NCBI RefSeq assembly: GCF_007995155.1
Contig: NZ_CP042593.1
Coordinates: 3,700,001-3,764,000, forward strand
Direction of reading: 5' to 3'
Source of the DNA: Cytobacillus dafuensis
GTDB lineage: Bacteria > Bacillota > Bacilli > Bacillales > Cytobacillaceae
Length of the DNA: 64,000 bases
This document shows positions 47,577 through 56,796 of this stretch, piece by piece. The notes below the pieces were generated by a model, which was given only the letters and a program-made list of their open reading frames with translations, did not search any database and was not told the origin of the DNA. Both the position numbers and the translations under genes were made by a program. How positions within the stretch are numbered: position 1 is the first letter of the stretch; every line of letters starts with the position of its first letter.

Positions 47577-49007
47577 TTAGATAGAAAATCCGCCAAGCTT
47601 TGTTTCTAAATACTCTTCAATACCTTCTCTTCCACCTTCTCTGCCTAACCCGCTTTCATTCATACCTCCGAAAGGTGCGGCAGCAGATGTAGGATTTATA
47701 TCATTTATCCCAATAATTCCAAAGTTTAATTCTTCAAATGCTCTCATCGCTCTTGATAAATTATTTGTATAGACATAGGCAGCGAGTCCATAATTCGTAT
47801 CATTTGCCATCTGCATTACTTCTTCGTCAGAATCGAAAATGATAATGGGCGCAACCGGACCAAAGGTTTCTTCACTAAATATCTTCATCTCTTTGTTGAT
47901 TCCCGACAATATCGTTGGGGCATAATAATTTCCCTTGTCCAATCCACTTTCTATCATTCGGTTGCCGCCAATTTTCAAAGATGCTCCTCTCTCAATAGCA
48001 TCCTTTACTTGATTATCCACCTTCTCAATTGCAGCTTCATTAACAAGCGGGCCTATGCTAACCCCTTCTTCTAATCCATTGCCTGCTCTTAGCTTATGAA
48101 CTCGTTCAATCAATGTATTCGTAAATTCTTCAGCAATTGAGCGATGAACGAAGATTCGATTTGGACTTATACAGGCTTGCCCTGTATTCAAAAACTTCAC
48201 TAATGAAACGCCTTTGGCAGCATGGACTGGGTCAGCATCATCATAAACAATAAATGGAGCATGTCCCCCTAATTCCATGGAGATTCTTTTAACATATCTT
48301 GCTGCTTTTTCTGCTAAAAGCTTTCCGATATTCGTTGATCCGGTAAACGTAATTTTTTTAACCGACTTGTTTGATAATAATTCCTCGCCAATCTCCTCTG
48401 GATTTGTTGAAGAAACTAAATTTATGACACCATTCGGAATTCCAGCATCCGCAAAAACCTTAAACACTTCCTTTGCACATAAGGGAGTTTCCTCAGCAGG
48501 TTTTAATACAACTGTGCAGCCAGCAGCAAGAGCAGGAGCTAGTTTCCTTGTAATCATTGAAACTGGATAATTCCATGGAGTAATGGCACCGACAACACCT
48601 ACAGGCTGACGAATGGCCAAGAATCTTTGATCTCTTCTCGGCGCTGGAATAATCTCTCCGTAAACTCGTTTAGCTTCTTCCGCATACCATAATAAAAAAT
48701 CTGCGCCATATTGGACCTCATTACGTGCAGCTTTTAATGGTTTTCCTTGCTCGATTGTCATTAAGCGAGCGAGTTCTTCTTTTCTTTCCATCATAATCTG
48801 ATAGGCTTTGTATAAGTAACTGGAGCGCTCATATGCTGTTAATTTGGACCAAGTCTTAAAGCTTTGGGCAGCTGCATTAATTGCCTCTTTCGTATCCTTT
48901 CGATTCCCATCGGCAACTTCTCCAATTACTTCACCATTTGCAGGGTTATATACAGGAAATGAACGATTAGATTCAGATTCGACCCACTCTCCATTGATAT
49001 ATAGCAA
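47577..49007 (-). CDS. NAD(P)-dependent aldehyde dehydrogenase (succinate-semialdehyde dehydrogenase type)
   Basis: A 476-residue ALDH-superfamily enzyme. Hallmarks: the cofactor region ITPWNYPVSM and KPAEETPL, the FTGSTNIGK motif, the general base in MELGGHAPFIV, the catalytic cysteine in NTGQACISPNR, and ETFGPVAPI. Closest to the GabD/SSADH branch. The start is TTG at 49007 with GGAGG 8 nt upstream; the TTG at 49022 overlaps that site. It is the last gene of the sigma-54-controlled run, so the substrate is more likely an aldehyde from that pathway than GABA-derived. Exact substrate unknown. Confidence 0.85.
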   Translation of the reverse strand: MLYINGEWVESESNRSFPVYNPANGEVIGEVADGNRKDTKEAINAAAQSFKTWSKLTAYERSSYLYKAYQIMMERKEELARLMTIEQGKPLKAARNEVQYGADFLLWYAEEAKRVYGEIIPAPRRDQRFLAIRQPVGVVGAITPWNYPVSMITRKLAPALAAGCTVVLKPAEETPLCAKEVFKVFADAGIPNGVINLVSSTNPEEIGEELLSNKSVKKITFTGSTNIGKLLAEKAARYVKRISMELGGHAPFIVYDDADPVHAAKGVSLVKFLNTGQACISPNRIFVHRSIAEEFTNTLIERVHKLRAGNGLEEGVSIGPLVNEAAIEKVDNQVKDAIERGASLKIGGNRMIESGLDKGNYYAPTILSGINKEMKIFSEETFGPVAPIIIFDSDEEVMQMANDTNYGLAAYVYTNNLSRAMRAFEELNFGIIGINDINPTSAAAPFGGMNESGLGREGGREGIEEYLETKLGGFSI

Positions 49008-49104
49008 TTTAAATACCTCCAACTCTTTTTAATAAGAAAGAGAGAAGAAACATTTTCTTCTCTTCCTTCTTATCATAATATTCTGAATTTTGACTCTACA
49101 ATAA

Positions 49105-50478
49105 TTAAGCAGTTTTTGTTTCGCTTGAATCTTCTTTCATATCTTTAACCCAGTTTTTCTCAAGAAGGAGCCATAAAATAATACCTACTCCAAGACCCCA
49201 AGCTGCTCCTTTTGAAGCAAGAACTGCACCAATAATGACTGCAATTCCTTTTTCTAAATTCCCTTTTTCCTTAAGCACTTCCATAGCCAAATAGCCGCAT
49301 AAATAACCTTGTATAAGCATAGTTAATGCCATTCCAATATTAATACCAGGTTTGAACAAGGTTACGATTGGTCCGAGCATTAGCGCAATGCTCATTCCCC
49401 AGAATATCCCTGTTGCACCTCCCCAATAACTATCTACTTGCTTACGGCCATTGTTCATATATCTATTTATGACCAATACTTGCCCACCGGTCCATTGTGG
49501 ACCTGATAAAGGTAAGTAAGGCATAAATATTCCTTGTAAAAAGTTTCTGATTGAAACGATAATACTGTTTCTACTAGCACTAAAAACAATTTTCTCGTCT
49601 TTGCGAACCTCATTAGCCTGATCAATGAGAGAGCTAACTACTAATATATCACCAAAAGCGATAATATAAGCTGCAATGGCTAACGGAAGCGCTTTCATAA
49701 AATATTCAAATGGAGGAAACCCTATCCCGAACACACTATAATTGGAAATAATTTCGCCGATTGGCACTGGTACGATATTCCATGCTATCTCTGGAATCTT
49801 AACCTCGCCGATTAGCATACCTATTAAATAGGATATGGCAAAGGGGATGGCAATTCCAAATTGAGCAATATAACGGAAAAGTGAGTATCTCTTTCTTAAA
49901 GGTTCTGCTGTTTTCGAAAACATCATGAAAAAGCCAAACGCTGCACCTAATAGAATCGTAATAGGCATTGTCCAAACTCTACCATTTGGGGAAAACTCAC
50001 CAAAGATAGCTGCAAATCCTGCACCAAGGAGTATTCCGGCTTTGAGAGAAATAGGTAATCGCTTAATAAGCATATCTGCTCCTTTAAAAATCCCCATGAG
50101 CAAAAACAAAAGGGCAACAGTTAATTGTAAGGCGATGAGAGCAAGAATTCTTGCCTCCCCCTCAGGAAAGCCTGTTAAAAAACCTACATATAAGGGAATA
50201 CCAGCAGTGATCCATCCTGCGATAGACGGGTCACCAAAATGGGTATGAAGAAGGTAAAGAAAATTGTTTATAATAACAAAGGCAATTGCTAATTCAAATG
50301 GAATCCCCAGAACGTCCATCATGACTGCTGTAATTCCCATAGGAACCACACATAAAATGGCTCCTTGAATCCAGTCAGGATATTCAAATTTATAATGAAT
50401 AAATGGAAGTCTAAACTTTAGAGGTCCAAGCACATAAGGTTGTTCACCACCGTCATTCCTTTTCCTATATAATCCCAT
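49105..50478 (-). CDS. Putative multi-pass permease in the acyl-CoA operon
   Basis: A 457-residue membrane protein with about 11-13 hydrophobic segments, for example GAILCVVPMGITAVMM, LALIALQLTVALLFLLMG, MALTMLIQGYLCGYLAM and GLGVGIILWLLLE. The segment AAYIIAFGDILVVSSLIDQA recalls the substrate-site region of UraA/SulP-fold carriers, but the match is weak. Given the neighbours it is likely to import the carboxylate or precursor degraded by the operon (inference). It follows the hydrolase gene by 50 bp. Confidence 0.6.
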   Translation of the reverse strand: MGLYRKRNDGGEQPYVLGPLKFRLPFIHYKFEYPDWIQGAILCVVPMGITAVMMDVLGIPFELAIAFVIINNFLYLLHTHFGDPSIAGWITAGIPLYVGFLTGFPEGEARILALIALQLTVALLFLLMGIFKGADMLIKRLPISLKAGILLGAGFAAIFGEFSPNGRVWTMPITILLGAAFGFFMMFSKTAEPLRKRYSLFRYIAQFGIAIPFAISYLIGMLIGEVKIPEIAWNIVPVPIGEIISNYSVFGIGFPPFEYFMKALPLAIAAYIIAFGDILVVSSLIDQANEVRKDEKIVFSASRNSIIVSIRNFLQGIFMPYLPLSGPQWTGGQVLVINRYMNNGRKQVDSYWGGATGIFWGMSIALMLGPIVTLFKPGINIGMALTMLIQGYLCGYLAMEVLKEKGNLEKGIAVIIGAVLASKGAAWGLGVGIILWLLLEKNWVKDMKEDSSETKTA

Positions 50479-50528
50479 TTCCCTCTCACTCCTCCAGATT
50501 ATCGTAAATCATACAATTTCGGTTCAAT

Positions 50529-51230
50529 TTAGACTGTTTGCTGCTCTAATTCTTGAGTAAACATTGTTAAAGCCTCGGAAAATTCCTTTGGTTTTTCTAG
50601 CATAATATAGTGACCAGAGCCATCGATTTCGACAATTTTTATATCAGGCTTTAGATTTTTCAGCAATTTTGCTGGTTCGCTTGGTAATAGCCTATCCTGT
50701 TTTCCTAAAATGGCACAAACCGGAATGTCTAAAGCAGTTAATCTATCAGTTCCATCTAAATAGCTATTACATGCTTTAAAATCTGCATAAGTAATTTCAA
50801 TTGGAACCTTATTCATTTCCGTTTTTTCTTCCTCTAGCAACACCTCTGACACATCACTGCTGTATGACGCATGAAACAATGAGCTTGGAAACTCACCATT
50901 AGCCAGCTTATCAAGTATTTTTGGATGCACAGGCAGTTCATAAAAGCTTGCTGCAAGGACAATTCCCTTTACACATTTGTTTCTTGCAGCCAATTCAAGC
51001 GCAATTAACCCACCCATTGAATGGCCAACGACGATCGTGTCTTCCTGAATAGATTGATCGATATAAGCGGCATGATCTTGAATGGAAGTGATAAGATTAA
51101 ACTCATTTTCTCCATGTCCTGGAAGATCAATAGCTTCATAAAGTGCCTCTTCACAGTATTCTTTCATGGCACGCCATTTGCTTTTTGTACCGCCTGCTCC
51201 ATGAATAAACATGATTTTATATTTTTTCAT
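50529..51230 (-). CDS. Alpha/beta-hydrolase in the acyl-CoA operon
   Basis: A 233-residue alpha/beta-hydrolase fold protein with a complete triad: nucleophile Ser in VVGHSMGGL (about residue 90), Asp in LGKQDRLLP and His in DGSGHYIML. HGAGG near the N-terminus forms the oxyanion hole. It could cleave an ester, thioester or lactone. Its start codon overlaps the acyl-CoA dehydrogenase stop by 1 bp, showing translational coupling. Confidence 0.85.
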   Translation of the reverse strand: MKKYKIMFIHGAGGTKSKWRAMKEYCEEALYEAIDLPGHGENEFNLITSIQDHAAYIDQSIQEDTIVVGHSMGGLIALELAARNKCVKGIVLAASFYELPVHPKILDKLANGEFPSSLFHASYSSDVSEVLLEEEKTEMNKVPIEITYADFKACNSYLDGTDRLTALDIPVCAILGKQDRLLPSEPAKLLKNLKPDIKIVEIDGSGHYIMLEKPKEFSEALTMFTQELEQQTV

Positions 51231-52399
51231 TACCTTCCTCCTAAAAGATTTCTTGCGATAATTAATCGTTGAATTTGGTTTGTTCCCTCATATATTTGTG
51301 TTATTTTTGCGTCTCTCATCATTCTTTCAACCTCGTATTCATGGATGAACCCATAGCCCCCTAAAAGCTGTACTGCATCTGTTGTCACCTTCATCGCAAC
51401 ATCTGATGCGAACATCTTGGCCATTGAAGAGCTTTTTGTTAATTCCGGATTTTTCCCTGTAGATGTTATTTCATTTACTTTTGAAGCGGCTTTATATACT
51501 AGGCCCCGTGCAGCCTCTATTTGTGTTGCCATATCAGCTAGCATGAATTGTACCGCTTGAAATGAGGCGATACTTTTGCCAAACTGTTCTCTCTCTTGTA
51601 CATATTTCACTGCTAAATCAAAGGCTCCTTGTGCAATCCCTAAAGCCTGAGCTGCAACAGTTGGCCTCGATTTATCAAAAGTCTTCATTGCAATCAGCCA
51701 GCCTTCTCCCTCTTCACCAATTCTATTTTCCACAGGTACTCTGCAGTTTTCGAAATAGAGCTGGGCTGTTGGTGACCCTTTTATTCCCATTTTCTTTTCT
51801 AATTTACCGACATGAAAACCAAGGGTATCTTTCTCAACGACAAAGGCTGTAATTCCTTTTTCAGTTTGGGCAAACACTGAATAGACGTCCGCTACCCCTC
51901 CATTGCTGATAAACATTTTCTGTCCGTTTAAAATATACGAATCTCCATCACGCTCAGCACGTGTTTTTAAGCTCTTAACATCAGAGCCCGCGTTTGGTTC
52001 AGTTAATGCATAGGCGGCAATTTTCTTCCCTGCTGCTAAGTCTGGAATAAATCTTTTTTTCAAAGCATCATTTCCGCCAATAATAATTGGCAGTGTTCCT
52101 AGTTCTTGAACAACAGCTACCTGTGAAGAAGATGCACACACACGGGATATTTCCTCTACGACCAGACAGAAGCTTAATAAGTCCAGTCCCAAGCCACCAT
52201 ACTCCTCAGGCATATTGGCACCAATGTAACCATACTCAGAAAGTAGGTGTAAAATATCCATAGGGTATTCGGCTTTTTCATCAATTTCCATTGCCCTTGG
52301 CTTAATTCGCTCTTGTGCTAAACGATGAATTTCCTGTTTAATTTCGAGATGTTCATTAGATAAATCAAAATCATTGCTTTTTAACTTTTCTGCTTTCAT
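51230..52399 (-). CDS. Acyl-CoA dehydrogenase
   Basis: A 389-residue FAD enzyme for the first oxidation step of acyl-CoA breakdown. FAD and substrate contacts are in YALTEPNAGSDVKSLKT and MFISNGGVADVY; the C-terminal QLLGGYGFIHEYEVERMMRD and QIYEGTNQIQRL block contains the catalytic glutamate position typical of short/medium-chain enzymes. It overlaps the ligase gene by 4 bp. Chain-length preference cannot be read. Confidence 0.92.
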   Translation of the reverse strand: MKAEKLKSNDFDLSNEHLEIKQEIHRLAQERIKPRAMEIDEKAEYPMDILHLLSEYGYIGANMPEEYGGLGLDLLSFCLVVEEISRVCASSSQVAVVQELGTLPIIIGGNDALKKRFIPDLAAGKKIAAYALTEPNAGSDVKSLKTRAERDGDSYILNGQKMFISNGGVADVYSVFAQTEKGITAFVVEKDTLGFHVGKLEKKMGIKGSPTAQLYFENCRVPVENRIGEEGEGWLIAMKTFDKSRPTVAAQALGIAQGAFDLAVKYVQEREQFGKSIASFQAVQFMLADMATQIEAARGLVYKAASKVNEITSTGKNPELTKSSSMAKMFASDVAMKVTTDAVQLLGGYGFIHEYEVERMMRDAKITQIYEGTNQIQRLIIARNLLGGR

Positions 52400-53973
52400 T
52401 TAACTCCCCCCTCTTCTTTGGACAGTTCCTTCGAAAGAACAAATTTTTGCAGCTTCCCGCTTGTCGTTTTTGGCAGACTTTCTACAAAGTGATATTCCCT
52501 CGGGCGCTTATACTTGGCTAATTTCTTCCCATCTATTAGAAATTGATCTAAATCTTTTTCCGTTATGAAACTTCCTTCTCTTTTTACAACAAAAGCGACA
52601 ACGATTTCACCCCAATACGGGTCGGACTTTCCAATAACAGCTACCTCTAATACATCATGATGCTCTTGAATCGAGTCCTCTACTTCTCTCGGATATACAT
52701 TTTCAGCACCGGAATTAATCATGAAATCCATTCGGTCTTTAATCCAAACATACCCATCTTTATCTACATAGCCCATATCTCCAGTATGATACCAGCCATA
52801 TGCTAGTGCTTTTTCGGTTGCCTCTGGACGGCTGTAATATTCCTTCATCATACAAGGTCCTTTAACAAGGATTTCACCTATTTCACCAATTGCACATTCA
52901 TCACTAGGATTAGTTGGACCTCCATCTTCTTGTACACGGGCAATTTTCATTTGATGTGTAAGAATAGCTTTACCAGCTGAACCCGCTCTTTCTAATTGCT
53001 CATCTGCATATAAGACACTCATTACTGGACCCATTTCTGTTGTCCCAAACATTTGCACTAAATCTGCATTTGTCTTTTCTTGAAATCTTCTAATCAGTAC
53101 TGGAGCCATGGAAGCGCCTCCATAACCGAGAAGCCTTAAGGTTGAAAGATCGTAATTCTCAAACCCTTTAACATTCAAAAGCATGTTGACCATTGTCGGG
53201 GCGGCAAATATATGGGTAACCTTTTCTTCTTCAATGGTCTTTAATACCTTTTCCGCTTCAAAATGATGCTTAATTATAGTAGTTGCTCCTACCATTACTC
53301 TTGGAAGAAAAGATGTATGTAATTCTGCTGTATGATTTAATGGTGCAACAGAAAGTCCTACATCATTTTTACTGAGTTTCATACATTCAATCATCAAAAA
53401 ATTATGATGAACCATATCTCTATGCTTATGAATGACTCCTTTTGGCCGTCCAGTCGTCCCGCTCGTGTACATCATGATATATATATCATCTTCGGTTACG
53501 GTAACATCTGGCTTTGATGTGTATCCTGTTTCAAGCAGCTTATAAAAATCTAGTGCGTATTGTGGCACATATTCATCTGTGTAGATACAATGTGAAACAT
53601 TGACACCCAGATTCGTTGTTTCTTCAACGACATTAGCTGTATCTTTTTCAAAAATAAGAACCTTGGAGCCAGCATCATTTAAAATATATTGAAGCTCACT
53701 TGGTGTTAGCCGATAATTAATCGGATTGAAAATTGCACCGAGTTTTGCTGACGCAAATAATGCAATAACAAATTCACTCGTGTTATAAAGGAATGTTGAA
53801 ACAACATCGCCTTTTTTTACACCTAATTGTGATAGGGAGGAAACAAATTGATTTACTTTTTCATTTAGTTCTTGAAAGGTAAAGCTTTGCTCCTTTTCCC
53901 GATAAATTAGCCCAATTTTATTAGGGTAATTTATAGCTGACCATTCAATTATTTCTCCAATGGTTGTACTCAT
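52396..53973 (-). CDS. Acyl-CoA ligase (AMP-forming, CaiC/FadD-like)
   Basis: A 525-residue ANL-family ligase. MMYTSGTTGRPKGVIH is the P-loop (about residue 165), MFGTTEMGP the adenylate motif, GWYHTGDMGYVDKDGYVWIKDR the hinge and PKTTSGKLQK the C-terminal lysine motif. This enzyme would load the carboxylate entering the pathway. It starts 35 bp after the 3-hydroxyacyl-CoA dehydrogenase stop. Confidence 0.9.
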   Translation of the reverse strand: MSTTIGEIIEWSAINYPNKIGLIYREKEQSFTFQELNEKVNQFVSSLSQLGVKKGDVVSTFLYNTSEFVIALFASAKLGAIFNPINYRLTPSELQYILNDAGSKVLIFEKDTANVVEETTNLGVNVSHCIYTDEYVPQYALDFYKLLETGYTSKPDVTVTEDDIYIMMYTSGTTGRPKGVIHKHRDMVHHNFLMIECMKLSKNDVGLSVAPLNHTAELHTSFLPRVMVGATTIIKHHFEAEKVLKTIEEEKVTHIFAAPTMVNMLLNVKGFENYDLSTLRLLGYGGASMAPVLIRRFQEKTNADLVQMFGTTEMGPVMSVLYADEQLERAGSAGKAILTHQMKIARVQEDGGPTNPSDECAIGEIGEILVKGPCMMKEYYSRPEATEKALAYGWYHTGDMGYVDKDGYVWIKDRMDFMINSGAENVYPREVEDSIQEHHDVLEVAVIGKSDPYWGEIVVAFVVKREGSFITEKDLDQFLIDGKKLAKYKRPREYHFVESLPKTTSGKLQKFVLSKELSKEEGGVK

Positions 53974-54008
53974 CTATTGACCTCCTTTTCTATAATCCGA
54001 TAAGCCTA

Positions 54009-54851
54009 TTAATATTCGAAAAAGCCCTTACCAGTTTTTCTTCCAAGATGCCCTGCTCTTACTAGCTTTCTCAATAGCGGAGCCGAACGGTATTTAGAAT
54101 CCTGTGTTTCTTCATAAAGTGAATCCTGTACAAATAAAAGTGTATCCAGTCCAATTAAATCTGCTAGTGCAAGTGGTCCAATTGGATGATTTGCACCTAG
54201 TCTCATTCCTTTATCAATATCCTCAGCAGTTGCCACACCTTCTTGTAAAACAAATATTGCTTCATTGATCATTGGAACTAAAATCCGATTAACCGCAAAC
54301 AATGGTGATTCCTTTACAGAAACCGCTTCTTTTCCCAGTGATTCAACCAATTCTTTTGACTGCTGATACGTTTCTTCCGTTGTATCATATCCTTTTATTA
54401 GTTCTACTAATTTCATGACCGGAACAGGGTTAAAGAAATGGAATCCCATAACTCTTCCAGGGTTTTTCATCACACTTGCTATTTCTGTAATACTTAAGCC
54501 TGATGTATTGCTTACTACTATCGCCTGTTCATTCACTATTTCATCAATTCTCTTAAATATTTCCTTTTTTAACTCTATATCTTCACTGACAGCTTCAATA
54601 ACGAAATTAGCATTCGCAATCGCTTCCCATTCAGTAGAAGTTGTAAGTAATTGCTCATATTCCTCTCTCTTTGCTTCATCAATTCTTCCTTTTTCGATAG
54701 ATCTATTCCAGTTTTTCTTTATTTGCGCAAGGCCGCGATTGAAATAAGATTTTTCCATTTCAATGGCGATTACTTCATAGCCAGCTTCCACACATACTTG
54801 TGAAATGCCAGATCCCATTGTTCCAAAACCAATCACTGCAATTTTCTTCAT
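54009..54851 (-). CDS. 3-Hydroxyacyl-CoA dehydrogenase
   Basis: A 280-residue NAD enzyme of the HbdA/PaaH type. The Rossmann motif is VIGFGTMGSGISQV; the catalytic His is in MGFHFFNPVPVMKLVELI and the Glu precedes it in VIEAVSED. The C-terminal domain reads GANHPIGPLALADLIGLDT and HLGRKTGKGFFEY. It oxidises 3-hydroxyacyl-CoA to 3-oxoacyl-CoA. Gap to the upstream hydratase gene is 14 bp. Confidence 0.93.
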   Translation of the reverse strand: MKKIAVIGFGTMGSGISQVCVEAGYEVIAIEMEKSYFNRGLAQIKKNWNRSIEKGRIDEAKREEYEQLLTTSTEWEAIANANFVIEAVSEDIELKKEIFKRIDEIVNEQAIVVSNTSGLSITEIASVMKNPGRVMGFHFFNPVPVMKLVELIKGYDTTEETYQQSKELVESLGKEAVSVKESPLFAVNRILVPMINEAIFVLQEGVATAEDIDKGMRLGANHPIGPLALADLIGLDTLLFVQDSLYEETQDSKYRSAPLLRKLVRAGHLGRKTGKGFFEY

Positions 54852-54865
54852 GTTAAAACTCCTCC

Positions 54866-55630
54866 TTAATTTCCTGTAAATACTGGTTCTCTTTTTTCAA
54901 AGAAAGCAGCTACTCCTTCTTCTTTATCTTCCGTTGTACATAAATCTCCAAATAATTTCGCCTCAAGATTTAATCCTTCCTTTAATGACAATTGCATCCC
55001 CTTCATGACCGCTTCTTTTGCAGCTTTCACTGCAATTGGGCCTCTTGATGAAATGGAATTTGCAATCTCGATTGCTTTACTTAGAGCATCAGTTTCTGTA
55101 ACTTCCTCAACTAGCCCAATCTGATAAGCCTTTTCAGCTGTGATGAAGTCTCCAGTAAAAATTAACTGCATTGCTTTTCCAATACCAATCAGCCGCGGTA
55201 ATCTTTGCGTACCTCCATACCCAGGAATTATGCCTAGCTTAACCTCTGGAAGTCCAAATTGCGACCGGGCAGTGGAGATCCGAATATCACAAGCAAGTGC
55301 AAGCTCTAAACCTCCTCCTAATGTGAAACCATCAATTGCTGCAATGACAGGCTGCTTTAATTCAGCCAACAAATTAAAAATTGACTGTCCTCTTGTACAT
55401 AGTGCTTCTCCTGCCTCCGGCGCTAACCCTGGAAACTCCTTTATATCTGCACCAGCTACAAATGCCTTTGTCCCAGCTCCTTCAATGATGATCACATTTA
55501 CATTTGCACCAATTTGTGTGACAACACTTTCCAGCTGATCAAAAACTTCGCGATCTAGGGAATTCACTGGAGGTGAATCAATTGTAATGATCCCAATTCT
55601 GTTTTTTTCTTCATATTTTACTTTTGACAT
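54866..55630 (-). CDS. Enoyl-CoA hydratase (first gene of the sigma-54 operon)
   Basis: A 254-residue crotonase-fold hydratase. Both catalytic glutamates are present: LGGGLELALACDI (Glu144-type) and FGLPEVKLGIIPGYGGTQRL (Glu164-type), with the oxyanion-hole GADIKEF. It adds water to 2-enoyl-CoA. The start at 55630 has AGAGGTG 9 nt upstream; GTG at 55642 lies in that site. A -24/-12 promoter sits 40-55 bp upstream. Confidence 0.92.
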   Translation of the reverse strand: MSKVKYEEKNRIGIITIDSPPVNSLDREVFDQLESVVTQIGANVNVIIIEGAGTKAFVAGADIKEFPGLAPEAGEALCTRGQSIFNLLAELKQPVIAAIDGFTLGGGLELALACDIRISTARSQFGLPEVKLGIIPGYGGTQRLPRLIGIGKAMQLIFTGDFITAEKAYQIGLVEEVTETDALSKAIEIANSISSRGPIAVKAAKEAVMKGMQLSLKEGLNLEAKLFGDLCTTEDKEEGVAAFFEKREPVFTGN

Positions 55631-55670
55631 CCTCTTTTTCACCTCTATTTTTTTGACTTATTTCTATATT

Positions 55671-55686
55671 TGCAATTTTTATGCCA
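55671..55686 (-). promoter_or_regulatory. Sigma-54 promoter of the acyl-CoA operon
   Basis: Minus strand TGGCATAAAAATTGCA: -24 box TGGCAT (55686-55681), 5-nt spacer, -12 box TTGCA (55675-55671), against the consensus TGGCAC-N5-TTGCA. GG and GC have the strict 10-bp spacing. Expected start of transcription near 55661, giving a short leader before the hydratase gene. Confidence 0.88.
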
Positions 55687-55736
55687 AAAGTTTAATATTG
55701 ATTTACTAATTAAATAACTTAATTTTCAGAACATTT

Positions 55737-55794
55737 TGTTTCCAAAAGAAATACACTTGTATCCTTTGGAAACATCTGTTTCAAAATGAAACAG
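55737..55794. promoter_or_regulatory. Three TGTTTC/GAAACA sites, candidate enhancer for the sigma-54 regulator
   Basis: Site 1 TGTTTCCAAAAGAAATA (55737-55753), site 2 TATCCTTTGGAAACA (55760-55774), site 3 CTGTTTCAAAATGAAACAG (55776-55794, 8-bp arms). They lie 50-110 bp upstream of the -24 box with centres about 18-22 bp apart, on one face of the helix, the usual place for enhancer-binding protein sites. Confidence 0.65.
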
Positions 55795-55869
55795 CTCAGC
55801 TAATTAGTGAATTTTAGCTAAAACAATAAAAGAGGTTGTCTGAGCCAACCCCTTTAATAGGAGGATCAT

Positions 55870-56670
55870 ATGGAAATTTTTGCGCTAAGCGGCCCAAGTG
55901 GAACAGGAAAAAGTACAAGCGCCTTATCATTCGCATATAAAAGTAAGATTCCCGCAATAATTGATGATGGTCTTCTAATTTTAAACGGACAAAAAATAGC
56001 GGGAACCTCTGCAAAATTTGAGAAAAACGCGATATCAGCGGTAAAGCGAGCTACCTTCTTTGATGAACAGCATAAGAAGGAGGTCCAGCAGGCCATTCGC
56101 AATCATTTCATCAGCAGGATTCTAATTATCGGAACGTCTGACAAAATGGTTAAGCAAATTGCCAGCCGCTTAGAAATAGGGGAAATAAAACTATTCAATC
56201 ATATTGAAGATATACGATCCTCCAGTCAAATCAAAATTGCACAATATATAAGAAAAACAGAGGGAACGCATGTTATCCCTCTGCCTTATAAACAAGTGGA
56301 GCAAAACTTCTTCAAGAGAATGATTCAAAAAGGGGTAGAAATATTTTCGACTAAAAAAGAAAGAATAGGTGAAACGACAATCGTCCACCCTGATTTCCAT
56401 AAGGGATCTATTAAGATTTATAAAAAAGTTTTTCAAGAAATGGTTGAATTTATCTGTTTGAACCATGAACAAATCGTGAAATGTGAATCCGTTGTGATGA
56501 ACTTGCAGCAGCTACCGACCCTTACTATTAAGGTGAACATAAAATATCCAATTTGCGGCAGTTTATACGAGAAAATTGAAATTCTTCAAGAGGATATCTA
56601 CAGCCATTTTTTGCGTAATTTACAAATTGAACTTCACTCAATATACATCATGATTAATAAAGCAAGTTAA
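55870..56670 (+). CDS. P-loop ATPase with C-terminal Asp23-like segment
   Basis: A 266-residue protein that I cannot assign to a known pathway. Walker A GPSGTGKST is at residues 8-16 and an IDDGLLILNG segment follows, recalling HPr kinase and small nucleotide kinases. The last about 85 residues (KIYKKVFQEMVEFICLNHEQIV ... TIKVNIKYP ... SLYEKIEILQEDIYSHFLRNLQI) have the strand-strand-helix order of Asp23/Gls24 proteins; that assignment is tentative. Ribosome binding site AGGAGG. It is divergent from the acyl-CoA operon and shares the enhancer-like intergenic region. Confidence 0.7.
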   Translation: MEIFALSGPSGTGKSTSALSFAYKSKIPAIIDDGLLILNGQKIAGTSAKFEKNAISAVKRATFFDEQHKKEVQQAIRNHFISRILIIGTSDKMVKQIASRLEIGEIKLFNHIEDIRSSSQIKIAQYIRKTEGTHVIPLPYKQVEQNFFKRMIQKGVEIFSTKKERIGETTIVHPDFHKGSIKIYKKVFQEMVEFICLNHEQIVKCESVVMNLQQLPTLTIKVNIKYPICGSLYEKIEILQEDIYSHFLRNLQIELHSIYIMINKAS

Positions 56671-56684
56671 TTAGGTAAATGAAT

Positions 56685-56705
56685 ATGTTTCCCTAGGTGA
56701 AACAT
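56685..56705. promoter_or_regulatory. Isolated TGTTTC/GAAACA palindrome
   Basis: ATGTTTC-N7-GAAACAT, a perfect 7-bp-arm palindrome of the same type as the three sites upstream of the acyl-CoA operon. It lies just past the ATPase stop codon and about 90 bp beyond the end of the second crotonase gene, far from either -24/-12 promoter. Confidence 0.5.
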
Positions 56706-56796
56706 CTGGAAATCACATTTACGCAAACGGTTGTAGCTTAAAAGAAAAAGAATTAAAGGAAGTCCCTGCACAAAGTGATCTTCCTTTTTACTTTAC

